A stretch of 64,000 nucleotides of DNA from a marine bacterium B5-7 (GCA_021604705.1 BQJM01000003.1:24663-88662), one strand, 5' to 3'. Counted from the first letter of the stretch, positions 47,147 to 59,399 are shown. Numbers and translations are program-made. The notes: generated from the letters alone by a model not told the origin.

Positions 47147-48829
47147 TTACGCATTGGTGTTGTCGCCGCCAGGGACAGGGCGAGAGGATGAAGACACTGC
47201 TGAAGTGTCAGTATTAGCCCTGAGACTCGTCTTCACAGGTTTGAATGCACAAATACCACTGTAATAAGTCACCGTATAAAACTGTCCAGAAGCATCTTGC
47301 ACCAAGTTATTATCAGGTGTTGCGGGTGCAGAAATTGGACGCCCTGCCCCTTGAGTATCTAGCTCCACCCACGATTCCGACTCCATGCCCCTTAAGTTAC
47401 GGATTCGCCTTACTTTAAATCCTTCTCGATTTGCGAAAGGAGCATTACCCACTTTACTCATCAGTGGTTCAAAGGGCGAGCCTTGACGTGAGGCAGACCG
47501 TGAGCCCACAAAGGTAGCGTCAACAAGCACTGCTTGTTGTTGTTCTTTTCGAGACAAGCTAGCTTCATCCCACGCTGCAGTAGGCATAGCTGGGGTTCCT
47601 TCTGAAGGTTTCTTCTTCGCCCCGATTTTTGCAGAAAAAGGCTTCGCACCTGTAAATAAAGTTGCATCTGTTAAAGTTACAGCACCACTGTTAGCCAAAT
47701 CATTTTTTTGCTGCCATGCCACAATGCTCGGCAACACAAAATTCTCTACAAACTTCAGCACCGTTTTTGCGAGCAATAAGCCTATAAAAATAACACCTGG
47801 CACGGATAAAATCGCTGTCGCACTCAGCAAACCATAAGGGGATAACAAGAAAAATCCCAGCGCAACAACCGCCAACACAGATAACGCCACATCAATGGAT
47901 TGCACAATCCCTTTAGCACGCAGGGCAATGCGTAAACCTTGTGGGGCTTTACGATAATCGCGCCAGGTCATACTGCAGTTATAAATGGTTAAGATCGCAA
48001 AAGCGGAAAAGGTAAATAAAAATAAGTAGGGTGCTGGCGCAAACAAAGCCGTAAAGTTCGACCACGTCGTGATCGCAATCCCAAATAATGCAGGCCCAAC
48101 AAATGCCGTCGCAAGAAACAAGCAACCCGCAACGGATAACAAGCGGGCACGTTTACGTGCTATGGCTTTGCATATGAAAATATCTAGCGTCGTCTCTTCC
48201 TTGGTATGGTCCGGCACAAGACCATGCAGCGCTTGCCGCTGCAAGTCTATATTAGCTTCTTGAATGGCTTGCGCCATTTCTGCTGCAGATAACTTCATGT
48301 GGTAAGCATTGTATAAGTTCACAAATGCCAGCGTCATAATGGTAACCAAAGAGAACAAGGGCAGCATGATCAAGTGATCTGCATTCAAGAAAGGAACATT
48401 CCAAACAAAGAAACCCATAATCACAGAAAATAAAGAAAAATCTACGACCTCCCAAACAGCCAAGGCTGTCGGCGCAAACAAATTCGCGAAACGATGCCAC
48501 CACCGCTGTCCGCGCGACCATTTCTTTTTATCGAGATCAGTCACATGCGCATGCTGGTATTTTTTTTGTGCTCTTCTTAAATCATTCTCACCAAGGTACT
48601 TAATATGCTTTAAGTCATCCATTACGCCAGGAGAACGTTGCAGAGAATTATCATCAACCACAGTGCGATCAGCTTGAGATGGAATACCTGATCTCATCTC
48701 ATTCTCAGTAGCAATACGATGTGCCTCAGCCCTTGCCATCTCCTCTGGTCCGGGATTCTTTCTATATTTTTGAACCTCAGGCGACACCCTAAAAAATTGA
48801 ACCAATGAATCGAATGTTTGATTAGCCAT
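47147..48829 (-). CDS. Six-TM membrane protein of unknown family, paralogue of 45672-46910
   Basis: 560 residues. A cytoplasmic-type N-terminus of about 125 residues, six helices (VVDFSLFSVIMGFFVWNV; LIMLPLFSLVTIMTLAFV; GCLFLATAFVGPALFGIAI; LFLFTFSAFAILTIYNCS; ALSVLAVVALGFFLLSP; ILSVPGVIFIGLLLAKTVL), then a soluble tail of about 180 residues rich in Ser, Pro and Ala. Order of helices and loop motifs matches the neighbouring 412-residue protein, so the two arose by an old duplication; the tails are unrelated. AAGGAG lies before the ATG at 48829. No homologue or function is known to me. Confidence 0.7.
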   Translation of the reverse strand: MANQTFDSLVQFFRVSPEVQKYRKNPGPEEMARAEAHRIATENEMRSGIPSQADRTVVDDNSLQRSPGVMDDLKHIKYLGENDLRRAQKKYQHAHVTDLDKKKWSRGQRWWHRFANLFAPTALAVWEVVDFSLFSVIMGFFVWNVPFLNADHLIMLPLFSLVTIMTLAFVNLYNAYHMKLSAAEMAQAIQEANIDLQRQALHGLVPDHTKEETTLDIFICKAIARKRARLLSVAGCLFLATAFVGPALFGIAITTWSNFTALFAPAPYLFLFTFSAFAILTIYNCSMTWRDYRKAPQGLRIALRAKGIVQSIDVALSVLAVVALGFFLLSPYGLLSATAILSVPGVIFIGLLLAKTVLKFVENFVLPSIVAWQQKNDLANSGAVTLTDATLFTGAKPFSAKIGAKKKPSEGTPAMPTAAWDEASLSRKEQQQAVLVDATFVGSRSASRQGSPFEPLMSKVGNAPFANREGFKVRRIRNLRGMESESWVELDTQGAGRPISAPATPDNNLVQDASGQFYTVTYYSGICAFKPVKTSLRANTDTSAVSSSSRPVPGGDNTNA

Positions 48830-48952
48830 GAGAAACTCCTTGACGCCTTCTTTGATTGTTGGCGTAAATTGTATAAATTTTGCCGCTATTGAGGCGGCGG
48901 GTTGGTGAAGAACTTTAACATAAAATGGTTAAATTGCTAAGCAGGAATAGCA

Positions 48953-49079
48953 GGAGATCCCGCGTCAAGCGCGGGATGACGCTGGTGTTAGACGGAGAGC
49001 CCGCGTCAAGTGCGGGATGACGCTGGTGTTAGACCGAGAGCCCGCGTCAAGTGCGGGATGACGGCCACGCGGGATGACG
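48953..49079. repeat. Tandem family P array at the pyk 3' end
   Basis: Three units in direct tandem with a period of 41 bp. Each has a stem CCCGCGTCAAG(T/C)GCGGGATGAC, and the first two are followed by GCTGGTGTTAGAC; the third is followed by an extra half unit (CACGCGGGATGAC). The array ends 8 bp before the pyk stop codon. It may stop or protect the pyk transcript. Confidence 0.85.
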
Positions 49080-49086
49080 AAAGCAA

Positions 49087-50535
49087 TCAAACACCCTCAT
49101 CACCCACCGTGATAACCTTCAAGGCATTCGTCGCACCATGCTGGCCCATCAGATCACCTTTGGTAAGAATCACGCGATCACCCGTTTGGAGTAGACCTCG
49201 CTCGACCAACGTATTGATCGCAGCACGCTTAACCTCGATGCGATCAAACTGACTCACATCGAAAGGAATAGGAAAGACACTGCGATACAAAGTCATGCGA
49301 CCCCGGGTTTTTTCATGTCGACTTAAAGCATAGATCGGAATCGGCGAACGAATGCGTGACATCCATAACGGCGTTAAACCCGATTCCGTTAAGGCCACAA
49401 TCGCTTTAATATGTTGTAAATGATTTGCGGTATAGACGGTTGCCATCGCGATCGCTTCATCAACGCGCTCAAATTCGCATTCAACACGATGTTTTGAAAC
49501 CTGCGTTAACGGCGATTTCTCTGCACTCACACAAACACGTGCCATCGCAGAAATCGTCACATCAGGATGATTGCCCGTCGCCGTTTCTGCGGATAACATC
49601 ACCGCATCAGTTGCATCCAATACGGCATTGGCTACATCACTGACTTCTGCACGGGTCGGCATAGGAGAAGTAATCATGGACTCCATCATTTGCGTCGCCG
49701 TGATCACCGGTTTATTTAAAGCACGCGCACGATGAATCATTTCTTTTTGTGCAGCAGGCACTTCTGCATCACCAATTTCTACCGCTAAATCACCCCTTGC
49801 AACCATGATGCCATCAGATGCGCGAATAATTTCATCTAAGGCATCGACCGCTTCTTTTCGTTCTATTTTTGCAATCACACCAACATTTGCTTTCTCCGCT
49901 GCAATCAATTGCTTGGCTTCTTCCATATCTTCAGCACTACGCGGGAAAGACACCGCAATATAATCCACACCTAACGCACAGGCTGTTTTTAAATCCGCTC
50001 TGTCTTTGTCTGTCAGTGCTTTTGCAGACAAGCCGCCGCCGCGACGATTAATCCCTTTATGATTAGAGAGTTCGCCACCAATCAACACAGTGCAATGAAT
50101 ACGGGTGTTATCTAAAATATCTTCAACTTTTAAAACAATGAGGCCATCATTTAAAAGTAACTCATCACCAGGACTTACATCATTCGGTAAGTCTTTATAA
50201 TCAATACCCACAGCACCTTCATCACCCACATCTGGGTCCATATCCGCCGCCAGGATAAAAGGCTCACCAACGTTTAATTGTACTTTTCCCTCGCGGAATC
50301 GTGCCACACGAATTTTAGGCCCCTGTAGATCAGCCAAGATCCCAATCGTTCTATTCAGCTCTTCACTAACACGACGAACAAGTTGAATGCGCGCGGTATG
50401 ATCATCCGCCGTGCCGTGCGAAAAGTTCAGTCGCACCATATCTAAACCTTGCTCGATCATTTTTTTTAACATCGCATGATCGCTGCTAGCAGGTCCAAGC
50501 GTGGCAATAATTTTCGTACGTTTTATCTCTGACAT
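49087..50535 (-). CDS. pyk: Pyruvate kinase
   Basis: 482 residues. It transfers phosphate from PEP to ADP in the last step of glycolysis. Motifs: [35 protein letters not shown], the active-site signature [19 protein letters not shown], and [22 protein letters not shown]. Its first 13 bp overlap the end of pgk, so the two are coupled. It ends the tkt-gapA-pgk-pyk run. Confidence 0.97.
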   Translation of the reverse strand: MSEIKRTKIIATLGPASSDHAMLKKMIEQGLDMVRLNFSHGTADDHTARIQLVRRVSEELNRTIGILADLQGPKIRVARFREGKVQLNVGEPFILAADMDPDVGDEGAVGIDYKDLPNDVSPGDELLLNDGLIVLKVEDILDNTRIHCTVLIGGELSNHKGINRRGGGLSAKALTDKDRADLKTACALGVDYIAVSFPRSAEDMEEAKQLIAAEKANVGVIAKIERKEAVDALDEIIRASDGIMVARGDLAVEIGDAEVPAAQKEMIHRARALNKPVITATQMMESMITSPMPTRAEVSDVANAVLDATDAVMLSAETATGNHPDVTISAMARVCVSAEKSPLTQVSKHRVECEFERVDEAIAMATVYTANHLQHIKAIVALTESGLTPLWMSRIRSPIPIYALSRHEKTRGRMTLYRSVFPIPFDVSQFDRIEVKRAAINTLVERGLLQTGDRVILTKGDLMGQHGATNALKVITVGDEGV

Positions 50536-51671
50536 GCTAAGACTCCTGGTAATAATTTACCTTCCATCATTTCTAAAAATGCACCGCCACCGGTAGAAAT
50601 TTGTGAAATCTGATCACAAACACCAAATTGTTCAATCGCTGCAATCGTATCACCACCACCCGCAATTGAATAGGCAGAAGACGCTGCGACTGCTTGCGCA
50701 ACAACACGTGTTCCTTCTGCAAAAGCTGGCCACTCAAATACGCCCACTGGACCATTCCATACGATAGTCCCAGCAGCTTGTAACAAGGTCGCAAATTGTT
50801 TCGCTGTCTCAGGACCAATATCTAAAATCATATCATCATCCGCGATAGCATTCACGGATTTAATGCTCGCTTCCGCATCGGCTGAAAATTGTTTCGCAAC
50901 CACGACATCAACAGGCAAGGGGATATGACAATCCGATTGCAATAATTGTTTTGCCGTTTCAACAAAATCGGTTTCCACCAAAGATTGTCCGATGTGAAAG
51001 CCGCCGGCCAACAAAAAAGTATTTGCAATGCCGCCGCCAACAATCAAATGATCGACATCTTGTGTTAATGCTTTCAAAACCCCTAACTTTGTTGACACTT
51101 TAGAACCACCCACAATCGCGACCACAGGTGATTTAGGTGCGTGCAGCGCCGCTTGCAAACCTTCTACTTCTGCTTGCAATAAAGGACCTGCAACAGCCAT
51201 TGGTGCAAACTGAGCAACACCACTCGTTGACGCCTGTGCGCGATGCGCTGTGGCAAAGGCATCCATCACAAATACATCGCAAAGCGCTGCCATTCGTTTA
51301 GCGAGAACATCATCATTGGATTTTTCACCGACATTGAAGCGGACATTTTCACATAACACGATTTCACCAGGCTGAATATCAAGGCCATCTAACCATGCTT
51401 TTTCAAAACGCACAGGATGTTGTAATAATTCGGCAAGACGTATTGCGACTGGCTGCAAACTATTGTCAGCATCCCATGCGCCTTCACTAGGGCGACCCCG
51501 GTGCGACAGCAGAATTACAGCTGCGTTTTCTGCTAGCACTGTTTTAATCGTCGGTAAGGCTGCAAGTAAGCGTGCATCGCTCGTTACTATGCCATTGTGA
51601 ATCGGCACGTTAAAATCTTCGCGGATCATCACGCGTTTTTCGTGGAAATCAATATCTTTTAAGGTTTTCAT
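50523..51671 (-). CDS. pgk: Phosphoglycerate kinase
   Basis: 382 residues, full length for a bacterial enzyme. It makes ATP from 1,3-bisphosphoglycerate. [24 protein letters not shown], the hinge region [17 protein letters not shown] and the C-terminal [16 protein letters not shown] are all as in the family. Two ATGs lie close together (51677 and 51671); AGGAG is eight bases before the second, so I prefer 51671. Its end overlaps pyk. Confidence 0.96.
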   Translation of the reverse strand: MKTLKDIDFHEKRVMIREDFNVPIHNGIVTSDARLLAALPTIKTVLAENAAVILLSHRGRPSEGAWDADNSLQPVAIRLAELLQHPVRFEKAWLDGLDIQPGEIVLCENVRFNVGEKSNDDVLAKRMAALCDVFVMDAFATAHRAQASTSGVAQFAPMAVAGPLLQAEVEGLQAALHAPKSPVVAIVGGSKVSTKLGVLKALTQDVDHLIVGGGIANTFLLAGGFHIGQSLVETDFVETAKQLLQSDCHIPLPVDVVVAKQFSADAEASIKSVNAIADDDMILDIGPETAKQFATLLQAAGTIVWNGPVGVFEWPAFAEGTRVVAQAVAASSAYSIAGGGDTIAAIEQFGVCDQISQISTGGGAFLEMMEGKLLPGVLACQR

Positions 51672-51706
51672 TTTCATTGCTCCTCGCTGTCATCTCAGTC
51701 TCCGCC

Positions 51707-51794
51707 GTCATCCCGCACTTGATGCGGGATCTCCTTCAACTACTCTCAAATTTACTAGCGTCCGAAGGAGACCCCGGATCAAGTCCGGGGTGAC
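51707..51794. repeat. Two family P units between dedA and pgk
   Basis: GTCATCCCGCACTTGATGCGGGATCTCC-type unit at 51707-51734 and an oppositely oriented GGAGACCCCGG...CCGGGGTGAC unit at 51767-51794. The pair forms a head-to-head inverted arrangement in the leader of pgk. Confidence 0.8.
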
Positions 51795-51873
51795 ATTGCT
51801 TTGTCAAAAGCCCGGGAGCGTGTTTTTGAAAAGAATACCTGACTGGGCTTCCAAGATATACTTTATTTCCTTG

Positions 51874-52497
51874 TTAATTTATGCGAACACGAACCAGTTT
51901 AACAAGCGGCGGTAACACCGATAAAACAATAATACCCATCACCACCCATGAAAAATGTTCTTTCACAAAGGGCACATTGCCAAACCAAAAACTCGTATAG
52001 CCAAGTAAGCATACCCAAAATACCGCGCCCGTAATGCTAAAGGCTAAAAACCGCGGATACCGCATGTGACCAATCCCTGCGACAAAAGGGGCAAAAGTAC
52101 GAACAATCGGCATAAAGCGCGCAAGAATGAGCGTCGTACCACCATGTTCTTCGTAAAAATGTTCCGTGTAACGTAAATATTTTTGGCGTAAAAACCAAGT
52201 ATCGAGGGTAAACGCTTTCACCCCGAGTTTTCGACCAAGAAAGTAATTAACATTGTCACCACAAAACGCGGCGCTAACTAATAGGATAACAAGTAAATGA
52301 ATATCAAACACGCCACGTGATGCTAGCGCACCCGCTGCAAAAATAAGTGAATCACCAGGCAGAAAAGGGGTAACCACTAAACCTGTTTCACAAAACACGA
52401 TTAGGAATAGGATCGCATACATCCAGCTTCCATATTGCATGGCTAATTGCGCAAGATGTTGATCGAAATGTAAAATGAAGTTGATGATGTTGGGCAT
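51874..52497 (-). CDS. DedA/VTT-family membrane protein
   Basis: 207 residues with five to six helices and the family signatures: FLIVFCETGLVVTPFLPGDSLIFAAGALAS (with the re-entrant loop), GDNVNYFLGRKLG, and LILARFMPIVRTFAPFVAGIGHMRYPRF. DedA proteins flip undecaprenyl phosphate or phospholipids across the inner membrane and contribute to envelope stability. It lies between gapA and pgk on the same strand with repeat elements on both sides, an unusual place. Confidence 0.92.
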   Translation of the reverse strand: MPNIINFILHFDQHLAQLAMQYGSWMYAILFLIVFCETGLVVTPFLPGDSLIFAAGALASRGVFDIHLLVILLVSAAFCGDNVNYFLGRKLGVKAFTLDTWFLRQKYLRYTEHFYEEHGGTTLILARFMPIVRTFAPFVAGIGHMRYPRFLAFSITGAVFWVCLLGYTSFWFGNVPFVKEHFSWVVMGIIVLSVLPPLVKLVRVRIN

Positions 52498-52540
52498 AAA
52501 TACTCTATCGCTTTTTACGATGCGTTCGATTCATCATCAT

Positions 52541-52647
52541 GAAGCGATGCGATATATTTTTCAAAAAGACGCATAAAGCCATCCCTGGCGCTCGACGAAG
52601 GCTATCCCTGCCTTCGACGCTTTTTGAAAAATACATCACATCGCTTC
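52541..52647. repeat. Family H hairpin, copy 3 (107 bp)
   Basis: Arms of about 28 bp (left begins GAAGCGATGCGATATATTTT; right ends ACATCGCTTC) pair with two transition mismatches that stay G-U pairable. The core matches copy 1 almost exactly (CGCATAAAGCCATCCCTGG...GGCTATCCCTGCCTTCGACG). It lies between gapA and dedA, about 40 bp before the dedA start. Confidence 0.85.
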
Positions 52648-52684
52648 TTGTTATAATCGTACAATTACTAAGTCAAACAAAGAC

Positions 52685-52712
52685 GGAGACCCCGGGTCAA
52701 GCCCGGAGTGAC
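52685..52712. repeat. Family P unit after gapA
   Basis: GGAGACCCCGGG TCAA GCCCGGAGTGAC, 26 bp from the gapA stop codon. Together with family H copy 3 it fills the gapA-dedA gap. Confidence 0.78.
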
Positions 52713-52737
52713 AGCAAAAGAAGCCCCAGTGAGGCAA

Positions 52738-53745
52738 TTAAGCCGCCATTAACGCCTTAGTGGTATCAAGCATGCGATTTGAAAAACCCCATTCGTTGTC
52801 ATACCAAGAAAGCACTTTCACGGTTTTACCCAGCACGCGTGTTTGTGTTGAATCAAACGTCGCAGAAGCAGGGTTATGATTAAAATCGATAGAAACTAAT
52901 GGTGCGGTATTGTAGGCCAAAACATTTTGCAATTCATTTTGTGAGGCCTTTAACATAATCGCATTGACTTCTTCCGCCGTCGTTTCACGCGCCGCTTCAA
53001 AAGTTAAATCAACGATCGACACATTAATTGTCGGCACACGCATCGCATAACCATCCAATTTTCCCGCTAATTCTGGTAACACAAGGCCAACGGCTTTCGC
53101 AGCGCCGGTGCTTGTAGGAATCATTGATTGTGTCGCAGAACGCGCACGACGTAAATCTTTGTGGTACACATCTGTTAATACTTGGTCATTGGTATACGCA
53201 TGTATTGTCGTCATTAAGCCATTCACCAAGCCAATCTCACGATGCAACGGTAACACGGTCGGCGCCAAACAGTTGGTGGTACAAGAGGCATTGGAAATCA
53301 CGGTGTCTGAAGACTTTAACACGCTATCATTCACACCAAATACAACTGTCGCATCCACATCGTTGCCGCCTGGGGCAGAAATCACAACTTTCTTCGCACC
53401 ACTCTGTAAATGCATACCCGCTTTTTCTCGCGTTGCAAAAATGCCGGTACATTCCATGACAAGATCAACGTTTAACTCTTTCCAAGGTAATTTAGTTGGA
53501 TCACGTTCGGATAACATCGCAATGCGATCGCCATTAATCAACATATGATCACCATCGACAGAAACCTCGTGATGGAATTTTCCATGTGCGGTATCATATT
53601 GCAATAAGTGGGCGTTGATTTTTGCATCGCCCAAATCGTTTATCGCAACAAACTGTATATCTGCATGTTTGTTGTATTCATAATGTGCGCGTAAAATATT
53701 ACGGCCAATGCGGCCAAAGCCATTAATCGCTACTCGAATTGTCAT
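52738..53745 (-). CDS. gapA: Glyceraldehyde-3-phosphate dehydrogenase
   Basis: 335 residues. NAD-binding start [17 protein letters not shown], catalytic Cys in [12 protein letters not shown], the partner His in the following strands, and [14 protein letters not shown] near the C-terminus identify it. It oxidises glyceraldehyde-3-phosphate with inorganic phosphate. It begins 3 bp after the tkt stop, so it is on the same transcript. It is the only gap gene in the window; gluconeogenic and glycolytic use are both possible. Confidence 0.97.
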   Translation of the reverse strand: MTIRVAINGFGRIGRNILRAHYEYNKHADIQFVAINDLGDAKINAHLLQYDTAHGKFHHEVSVDGDHMLINGDRIAMLSERDPTKLPWKELNVDLVMECTGIFATREKAGMHLQSGAKKVVISAPGGNDVDATVVFGVNDSVLKSSDTVISNASCTTNCLAPTVLPLHREIGLVNGLMTTIHAYTNDQVLTDVYHKDLRRARSATQSMIPTSTGAAKAVGLVLPELAGKLDGYAMRVPTINVSIVDLTFEAARETTAEEVNAIMLKASQNELQNVLAYNTAPLVSIDFNHNPASATFDSTQTRVLGKTVKVLSWYDNEWGFSNRMLDTTKALMAA

Positions 53746-53748
53746 TGC

Positions 53749-55728
53749 CTATTTTTCCTTAATTAACTCACTAATTTTTTCCACAGTGATACCGCACGCA
53801 GCATACACTTCTGGCGCAGGTGCAGATTCACCAAACCGATCTAAACCAACAACATGGCCTTCTAGACCAACAAACTGATGCCAGGCAGCCGTGACACCAG
53901 CTTCAATCGCAATACGATGTGTCACCGTTGGCGGCAGCACTTGATCACGTACGGACTGGGGTTGCGCCAAAAACAATTCGACACAAGGCATAGACACCAC
54001 GCGCACAGCACGCTGACTTTTCGCCGCTGCTTGCATTGCCAAATCAACTTCCGACCCCGTTGCAATCAGTATCGCATCCGGCTGGCCCTCACAATCTTGT
54101 AAAACATAAGCACCTTGCTGCATCGCTTGCGTCGTATTTATATCGCGCGTTTGTGCCTGCAAGTTTTGACGAGACAATAATAACGCTGTCGGCCCTTTAG
54201 ACTCAATCGCACTACACCATGCGGCTGCCGTTTCGGCACTGTCACAAGGACGCCAAACATTTAAGCCAGGAATTAAACGTAAACTCGCAGCATGCTCTAC
54301 CGGTTGATGCGTAGGGCCATCTTCGCCAAGACCAATTGAATCGTGCGTTAACACAAAAATCACACGCTGCTGCATTAATGCAGCCATACGAATCGCATTA
54401 CGCGCATAATCACTAAATACTAAAAACGTGCCGCCAAATGGAATCACGCCACCATGCAAAGCCAAGCCATTCATCATGGCAGACATGCCGAATTCTCGTA
54501 CGCCGTAGTAGGCGTAATTTCCTGCAGGATTTTCTGCGGTATAAGTTTCAGCATCAGACCATAACGTACCATTGGACCCCGTTAAATCAGCAGAACCACC
54601 AAACAAAGCAGGGAGTTGTTTTGCTAATGTTGCAATACATTGCTGAGACGATTTTCTTGTTGCCGTTGTTGTTTGTGTGGATTGTGTTTGTTGCACAAAG
54701 TCTTTGGCAAATGTTGCCCAATCATCCGGCACATGTTGTGTGCTTTCTGCTTGAAATGCTTTTGCTAGATCTGGATTCGCTTCTTCATAGGCAGTAAATA
54801 ATTGCTGCCATGTGTTCTGTTTTTCTTGGCCCGTTGATCTTGCATCCCATGCATCGCAAACATCTTTAGGAACATCAAACGCGGCATGCGGCCATTGTAA
54901 TTGATCGCGGACTCGTTGGATTTCTTCGTCCCCCAGCGGACTGCCATGTGTTTTTGCCGTGCCCGCTAGATTTGGCGAACCAAAACCAATCGTGGTCTTA
55001 CAACAAATTAAGGTCGGCTTATCGCTTACCGTGTGAGCCTTATCAATCGCAGCACGAATATTTTCTGCTTGATGTCCATCGACGTCGGTGACCACATGCC
55101 AACCATAGGCTTCAAATCGTTTTGCAGTATCTTCAGCAAACCATCCCTGTACATCACCATCAATGGAAATACCATTGTCATCCCAAAACACAATAAGTTT
55201 TCCAAGCTTTAATGTGCCCGCCAAGGAACAGACTTCATGAGAAATACCTTCCATCAAACAACCATCCCCCACAAAGGCATAGGTATGATGATTAACGATA
55301 GGGAAGTTGTCTTGATTAAAGCGCGCAGCTAAATGTTTTTCAGCCATGGCCATGCCCACCGCATTTGCTAAGCCTTGGCCAAGTGGACCCGTGGTTGTTT
55401 CCACACCGGGCGTGATCCCAAGCTCAGGATGACCTGCGGTTTTGCTATGCAACTGCCGGAAATTTTTTAAATCATCGCGTGATACATCGTAGCCAGATAG
55501 ATGGAGCAGGGCGTATAACAACATCGACCCATGCCCATTAGACAAAACAAAACGATCGCGATTAAGCCAATGTGGATCACTAGGATTGTGCTGCAAAAAA
55601 TCGCGCCACAAGACTTCGGCAATATCGGCCATACCCATCGGCATACCAGGGTGTCCAGAGTTCGCACGCTGCACAGCATCGATGCTTAAAAAGCGTAGGG
55701 CATTGGCAAGTTGTGTTTTAGTCGGCAT
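53749..55728 (-). CDS. tkt: Transketolase
   Basis: 659 residues. Thiamine-diphosphate enzyme of the pentose phosphate pathway. [17 protein letters not shown] opens the protein, the ThDP/metal motif is [14 protein letters not shown]...[10 protein letters not shown], and the pyrimidine domain has [25 protein letters not shown] and [19 protein letters not shown]. It heads the tkt-gapA-pgk-pyk cluster, which is also the order in Coxiella and Legionella apart from the dedA insertion here. It is divergent from queF. Confidence 0.97.
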   Translation of the reverse strand: MPTKTQLANALRFLSIDAVQRANSGHPGMPMGMADIAEVLWRDFLQHNPSDPHWLNRDRFVLSNGHGSMLLYALLHLSGYDVSRDDLKNFRQLHSKTAGHPELGITPGVETTTGPLGQGLANAVGMAMAEKHLAARFNQDNFPIVNHHTYAFVGDGCLMEGISHEVCSLAGTLKLGKLIVFWDDNGISIDGDVQGWFAEDTAKRFEAYGWHVVTDVDGHQAENIRAAIDKAHTVSDKPTLICCKTTIGFGSPNLAGTAKTHGSPLGDEEIQRVRDQLQWPHAAFDVPKDVCDAWDARSTGQEKQNTWQQLFTAYEEANPDLAKAFQAESTQHVPDDWATFAKDFVQQTQSTQTTTATRKSSQQCIATLAKQLPALFGGSADLTGSNGTLWSDAETYTAENPAGNYAYYGVREFGMSAMMNGLALHGGVIPFGGTFLVFSDYARNAIRMAALMQQRVIFVLTHDSIGLGEDGPTHQPVEHAASLRLIPGLNVWRPCDSAETAAAWCSAIESKGPTALLLSRQNLQAQTRDINTTQAMQQGAYVLQDCEGQPDAILIATGSEVDLAMQAAAKSQRAVRVVSMPCVELFLAQPQSVRDQVLPPTVTHRIAIEAGVTAAWHQFVGLEGHVVGLDRFGESAPAPEVYAACGITVEKISELIKEK

Positions 55729-55784
55729 ACTATAACCTATTAGAAAAGTGCGGCTATTGTCGCTGATTCACGTACAAATCGCAA

Positions 55785-56615
55785 ATGGCGCTTACACATA
55801 TGACTGACGTATCACACAGTAATTTAGGTAAAAAAACCCTCTATCCAACACAATACAACCCCAGTTTATTGTTTGCGATCCCTCGCAAAAAAAATCGTCA
55901 ATCATTTTCCTCATCAGGTACGCCCTTGCCCTTTCATGGCGCAGACGAATGGAATGCCTTCGAATGTTCTTGGCTAAACCCCAATGGAAAGCCTTGTGTC
56001 GCAATCGCTCGTTTTGTTTTCCCATGCACATCACCCAGCTTAATCGAATCAAAATCATTTAAGTTATATCTCAACAGCTTTAATCAAACACGTTTTCTGA
56101 ATGCTGAGGCCGTGCGTGATCGCATGAAAAATGATTTATCTTCCGTTGCTGGTGCACCCGTTAGCGTCACCCTCACCGATTTATCTGAAACCCCTATTTT
56201 TACTAGCTGGCAAGGCATTTGTTTAGATGAATTAAATTTGACTATCCTCGCTTACGATGTCTGTGACAAGACATTAAAAACAAGTGATGAGCATGCAGAA
56301 GAAACGGTTTATTCACACTTATTAAAATCCAATTGCCCCATCACCGAGCAACCCGACTGGGCAAGCGTCATGATTCACTATGCCGGGCCACGTATCGATC
56401 ATGCGGGTTTATTGCAGTATATCGTCAGCTTCCGTGAGCATGCTGAGTTCCACGAACACTGTGTCGAACAGATTTTTTTGGATCTCATGCGCTGCTGCCA
56501 ACCAGAAAAACTCACCGTTTATGCTCGCTATACCCGTCGCGGGGGTTTAGATATCAATCCATTTCGCTCTAATTTCGAAGAAATGCCCGTGGCTGAACGC
56601 TTAATCCGGCAATAA
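55785..56615 (+). CDS. queF: NADPH-dependent 7-cyano-7-deazaguanine reductase
   Basis: 276 residues from ATG 55785 (a second ATG at 55800 is equally possible; neither has a clear ribosome binding site). It is the long two-domain form: LGKKTLYPTQYNPSLLFAIPR near the start, the NADPH motif ESKSFKLYLNSF in the first half and active-site Cys in LLKSNCPITEQPDWASV in the second, with YTRRGGLDINPFRS at the end. It reduces preQ0 to preQ1, a queuosine precursor for tRNA. Confidence 0.95.
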   Translation: MALTHMTDVSHSNLGKKTLYPTQYNPSLLFAIPRKKNRQSFSSSGTPLPFHGADEWNAFECSWLNPNGKPCVAIARFVFPCTSPSLIESKSFKLYLNSFNQTRFLNAEAVRDRMKNDLSSVAGAPVSVTLTDLSETPIFTSWQGICLDELNLTILAYDVCDKTLKTSDEHAEETVYSHLLKSNCPITEQPDWASVMIHYAGPRIDHAGLLQYIVSFREHAEFHEHCVEQIFLDLMRCCQPEKLTVYARYTRRGGLDINPFRSNFEEMPVAERLIRQ

Positions 56616-56736
56616 ACCACAAAAAAACACGATATTTTAAGCTTTTCCTTCGCTAAACGTGTGGAAACTCATGTATACTGCGCGCTTCTGATTAATCAGA
56701 AACCTAAAAAATAAAAATAACAACGAGGTAACTGTT

Positions 56737-57210
56737 ATGCCATTCGGTAAAAAATCTCCTAAACCATCGCCTGATAAACGTCGCTTAACGCTACTAAGCG
56801 GCAGACTCCGCAGCAGCTCTGATTCCTCATTTTTCCGGCCGTCTTTGCAAGAACTGGTAGAATTACGTGTTAATGATGCCACATCACTTCTTAAAAAAAT
56901 TTCACTCGCTAAGCGTATTTCTGGCGGTCCTGATAGTGAGACACCCGATGCCTTCTTGATCACAATAAGCACTACTGAGCATTGGCTAGTAAAACAAGAA
57001 GTGAGCATACAACGTGTAATGCAAGCATCACCAGATAGAAGCGTGGTGCTTGAAGGAACATGCTTTGATCCAAGTCCAGATATGTTTAAACAGATTTGGG
57101 AGGCATGTAGTGCACACATGGAAATAAAATCAGGCTCACACTCTCGATCTGGCACACCTAGCGCTGTAACTCTGCCAAGACCTGGCTCTGGTACATCTAC
57201 CTCAGAGTAG
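56737..57210 (+). CDS. Small protein of unknown function, basic Ser/Pro-rich ends
   Basis: 157 residues with a good GAGG site nine bases before ATG 56737. The N-terminus is basic and Ser-rich (MPFGKKSPKPSPDKRRLTLL, then RLRSSSDSSFF), the centre folds as mixed helix/strand (LQELVELRVNDATSLLKKISLA, FLITISTTEHWLVKQEVSIQ), and the tail is Ser/Gly/Thr-rich. I see no known domain. Its composition is like the tails of the other suspected effectors here; that is a resemblance, not evidence of secretion. Confidence 0.6.
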   Translation: MPFGKKSPKPSPDKRRLTLLSGRLRSSSDSSFFRPSLQELVELRVNDATSLLKKISLAKRISGGPDSETPDAFLITISTTEHWLVKQEVSIQRVMQASPDRSVVLEGTCFDPSPDMFKQIWEACSAHMEIKSGSHSRSGTPSAVTLPRPGSGTSTSE

Positions 57211-57212
57211 AC

Positions 57213-57242
57213 GAAGAACCCCGGGTCGGAGCGCGGGGTGAC
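57213..57242. repeat. Family P unit after the 157-aa gene
   Basis: A degenerate unit (GAAGAACCCCGGG...GCGGGGTGAC) begins 3 bp after the stop codon and is followed at once by the bidirectional terminator. Confidence 0.65.
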
Positions 57243-57252
57243 AGAGCATAAA

Positions 57253-57290
57253 AAAACCCGCCCCCCAATAAAATCAGGGAGCGGGTTTTT
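57253..57290. terminator. Bidirectional terminator between groEL and the 157-aa gene
   Basis: AAAACCCGCCCCC pairs with GGGAGCGGGTTTT around a loop of about 11 bases. Runs of T follow on both strands (TTTTT on plus, TTTTTT on minus). It serves convergent genes on both sides. Confidence 0.85.
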
Positions 57291-57308
57291 CGATCGAAGG
57301 GGAGAGGG

Positions 57309-58994
<1,686 letters not shown>

Positions 58995-59007
58995 TTAATT
59001 TTTTCGC

Positions 59008-59304
59008 TTACGCTTCAACGACACCCATGACGTCATCTTCACGCAAAACCACTAATTCTTCATCACCCATTTTGACTTCAGTACCTGAGTACTTTCCAAA
59101 CAAAATGCGATCGCCAATTTTTAGATCCAAGCTTAAACGCTCGCCAGAATCCAAACGTTTGCCCAGGCCAATTGCTTCAACCACGCCTTGCATCGGTTTT
59201 TCTTTCGCTGAATCTGGAATTAAAATACCACCCGCGCTTTTCTCTTCTTGCGCTTCGCGGCGAACAACCACTCTGTCGCCAAGTGGACGAATTTTCTGTG
59301 TCAT
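59008..59304 (-). CDS. groES: Co-chaperonin GroES
   Basis: 98 residues. [27 protein letters not shown] contains the mobile loop that docks on Gro[19 protein letters not shown] and [11 protein letters not shown] close the protein. AGGAG precedes the ATG. A heat-shock promoter match lies about 70-95 bp upstream. Confidence 0.97.
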   Translation of the reverse strand: MTQKIRPLGDRVVVRREAQEEKSAGGILIPDSAKEKPMQGVVEAIGLGKRLDSGERLSLDLKIGDRILFGKYSGTEVKMGDEELVVLREDDVMGVVEA

Positions 59305-59371
59305 CTTTTTTCTCCTAAGCTAATAAACAAAACAGCTAGCGCGGGCTAACGCCTCGCGCTGATGGTATATA

Positions 59372-59399
59372 AGGTATGGTGCAATTGATATTTTTCAAG
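59372..59399 (-). promoter_or_regulatory. Probable sigma32 (heat-shock) promoter of groESL
   Basis: On the minus strand CTTGAAA (59393-59399) is followed, after 12-13 bases, by CCATACCT, close to the sigma32 pattern CTTGAA-N13-17-CCCCATNT. The position, about 70 bp before groES, fits. It is a motif match. Confidence 0.6.

Noticed and set aside
48953..49079. Three tandem units resembling a short CRISPR
   Set aside because: The spacer between units is the same sequence each time, so the whole 41 bp is one tandem repeat.
51795..51840. Further copy of family H at GTGTTTTTGAAAAG
   Set aside because: Only about 14 bases agree and no core follows.
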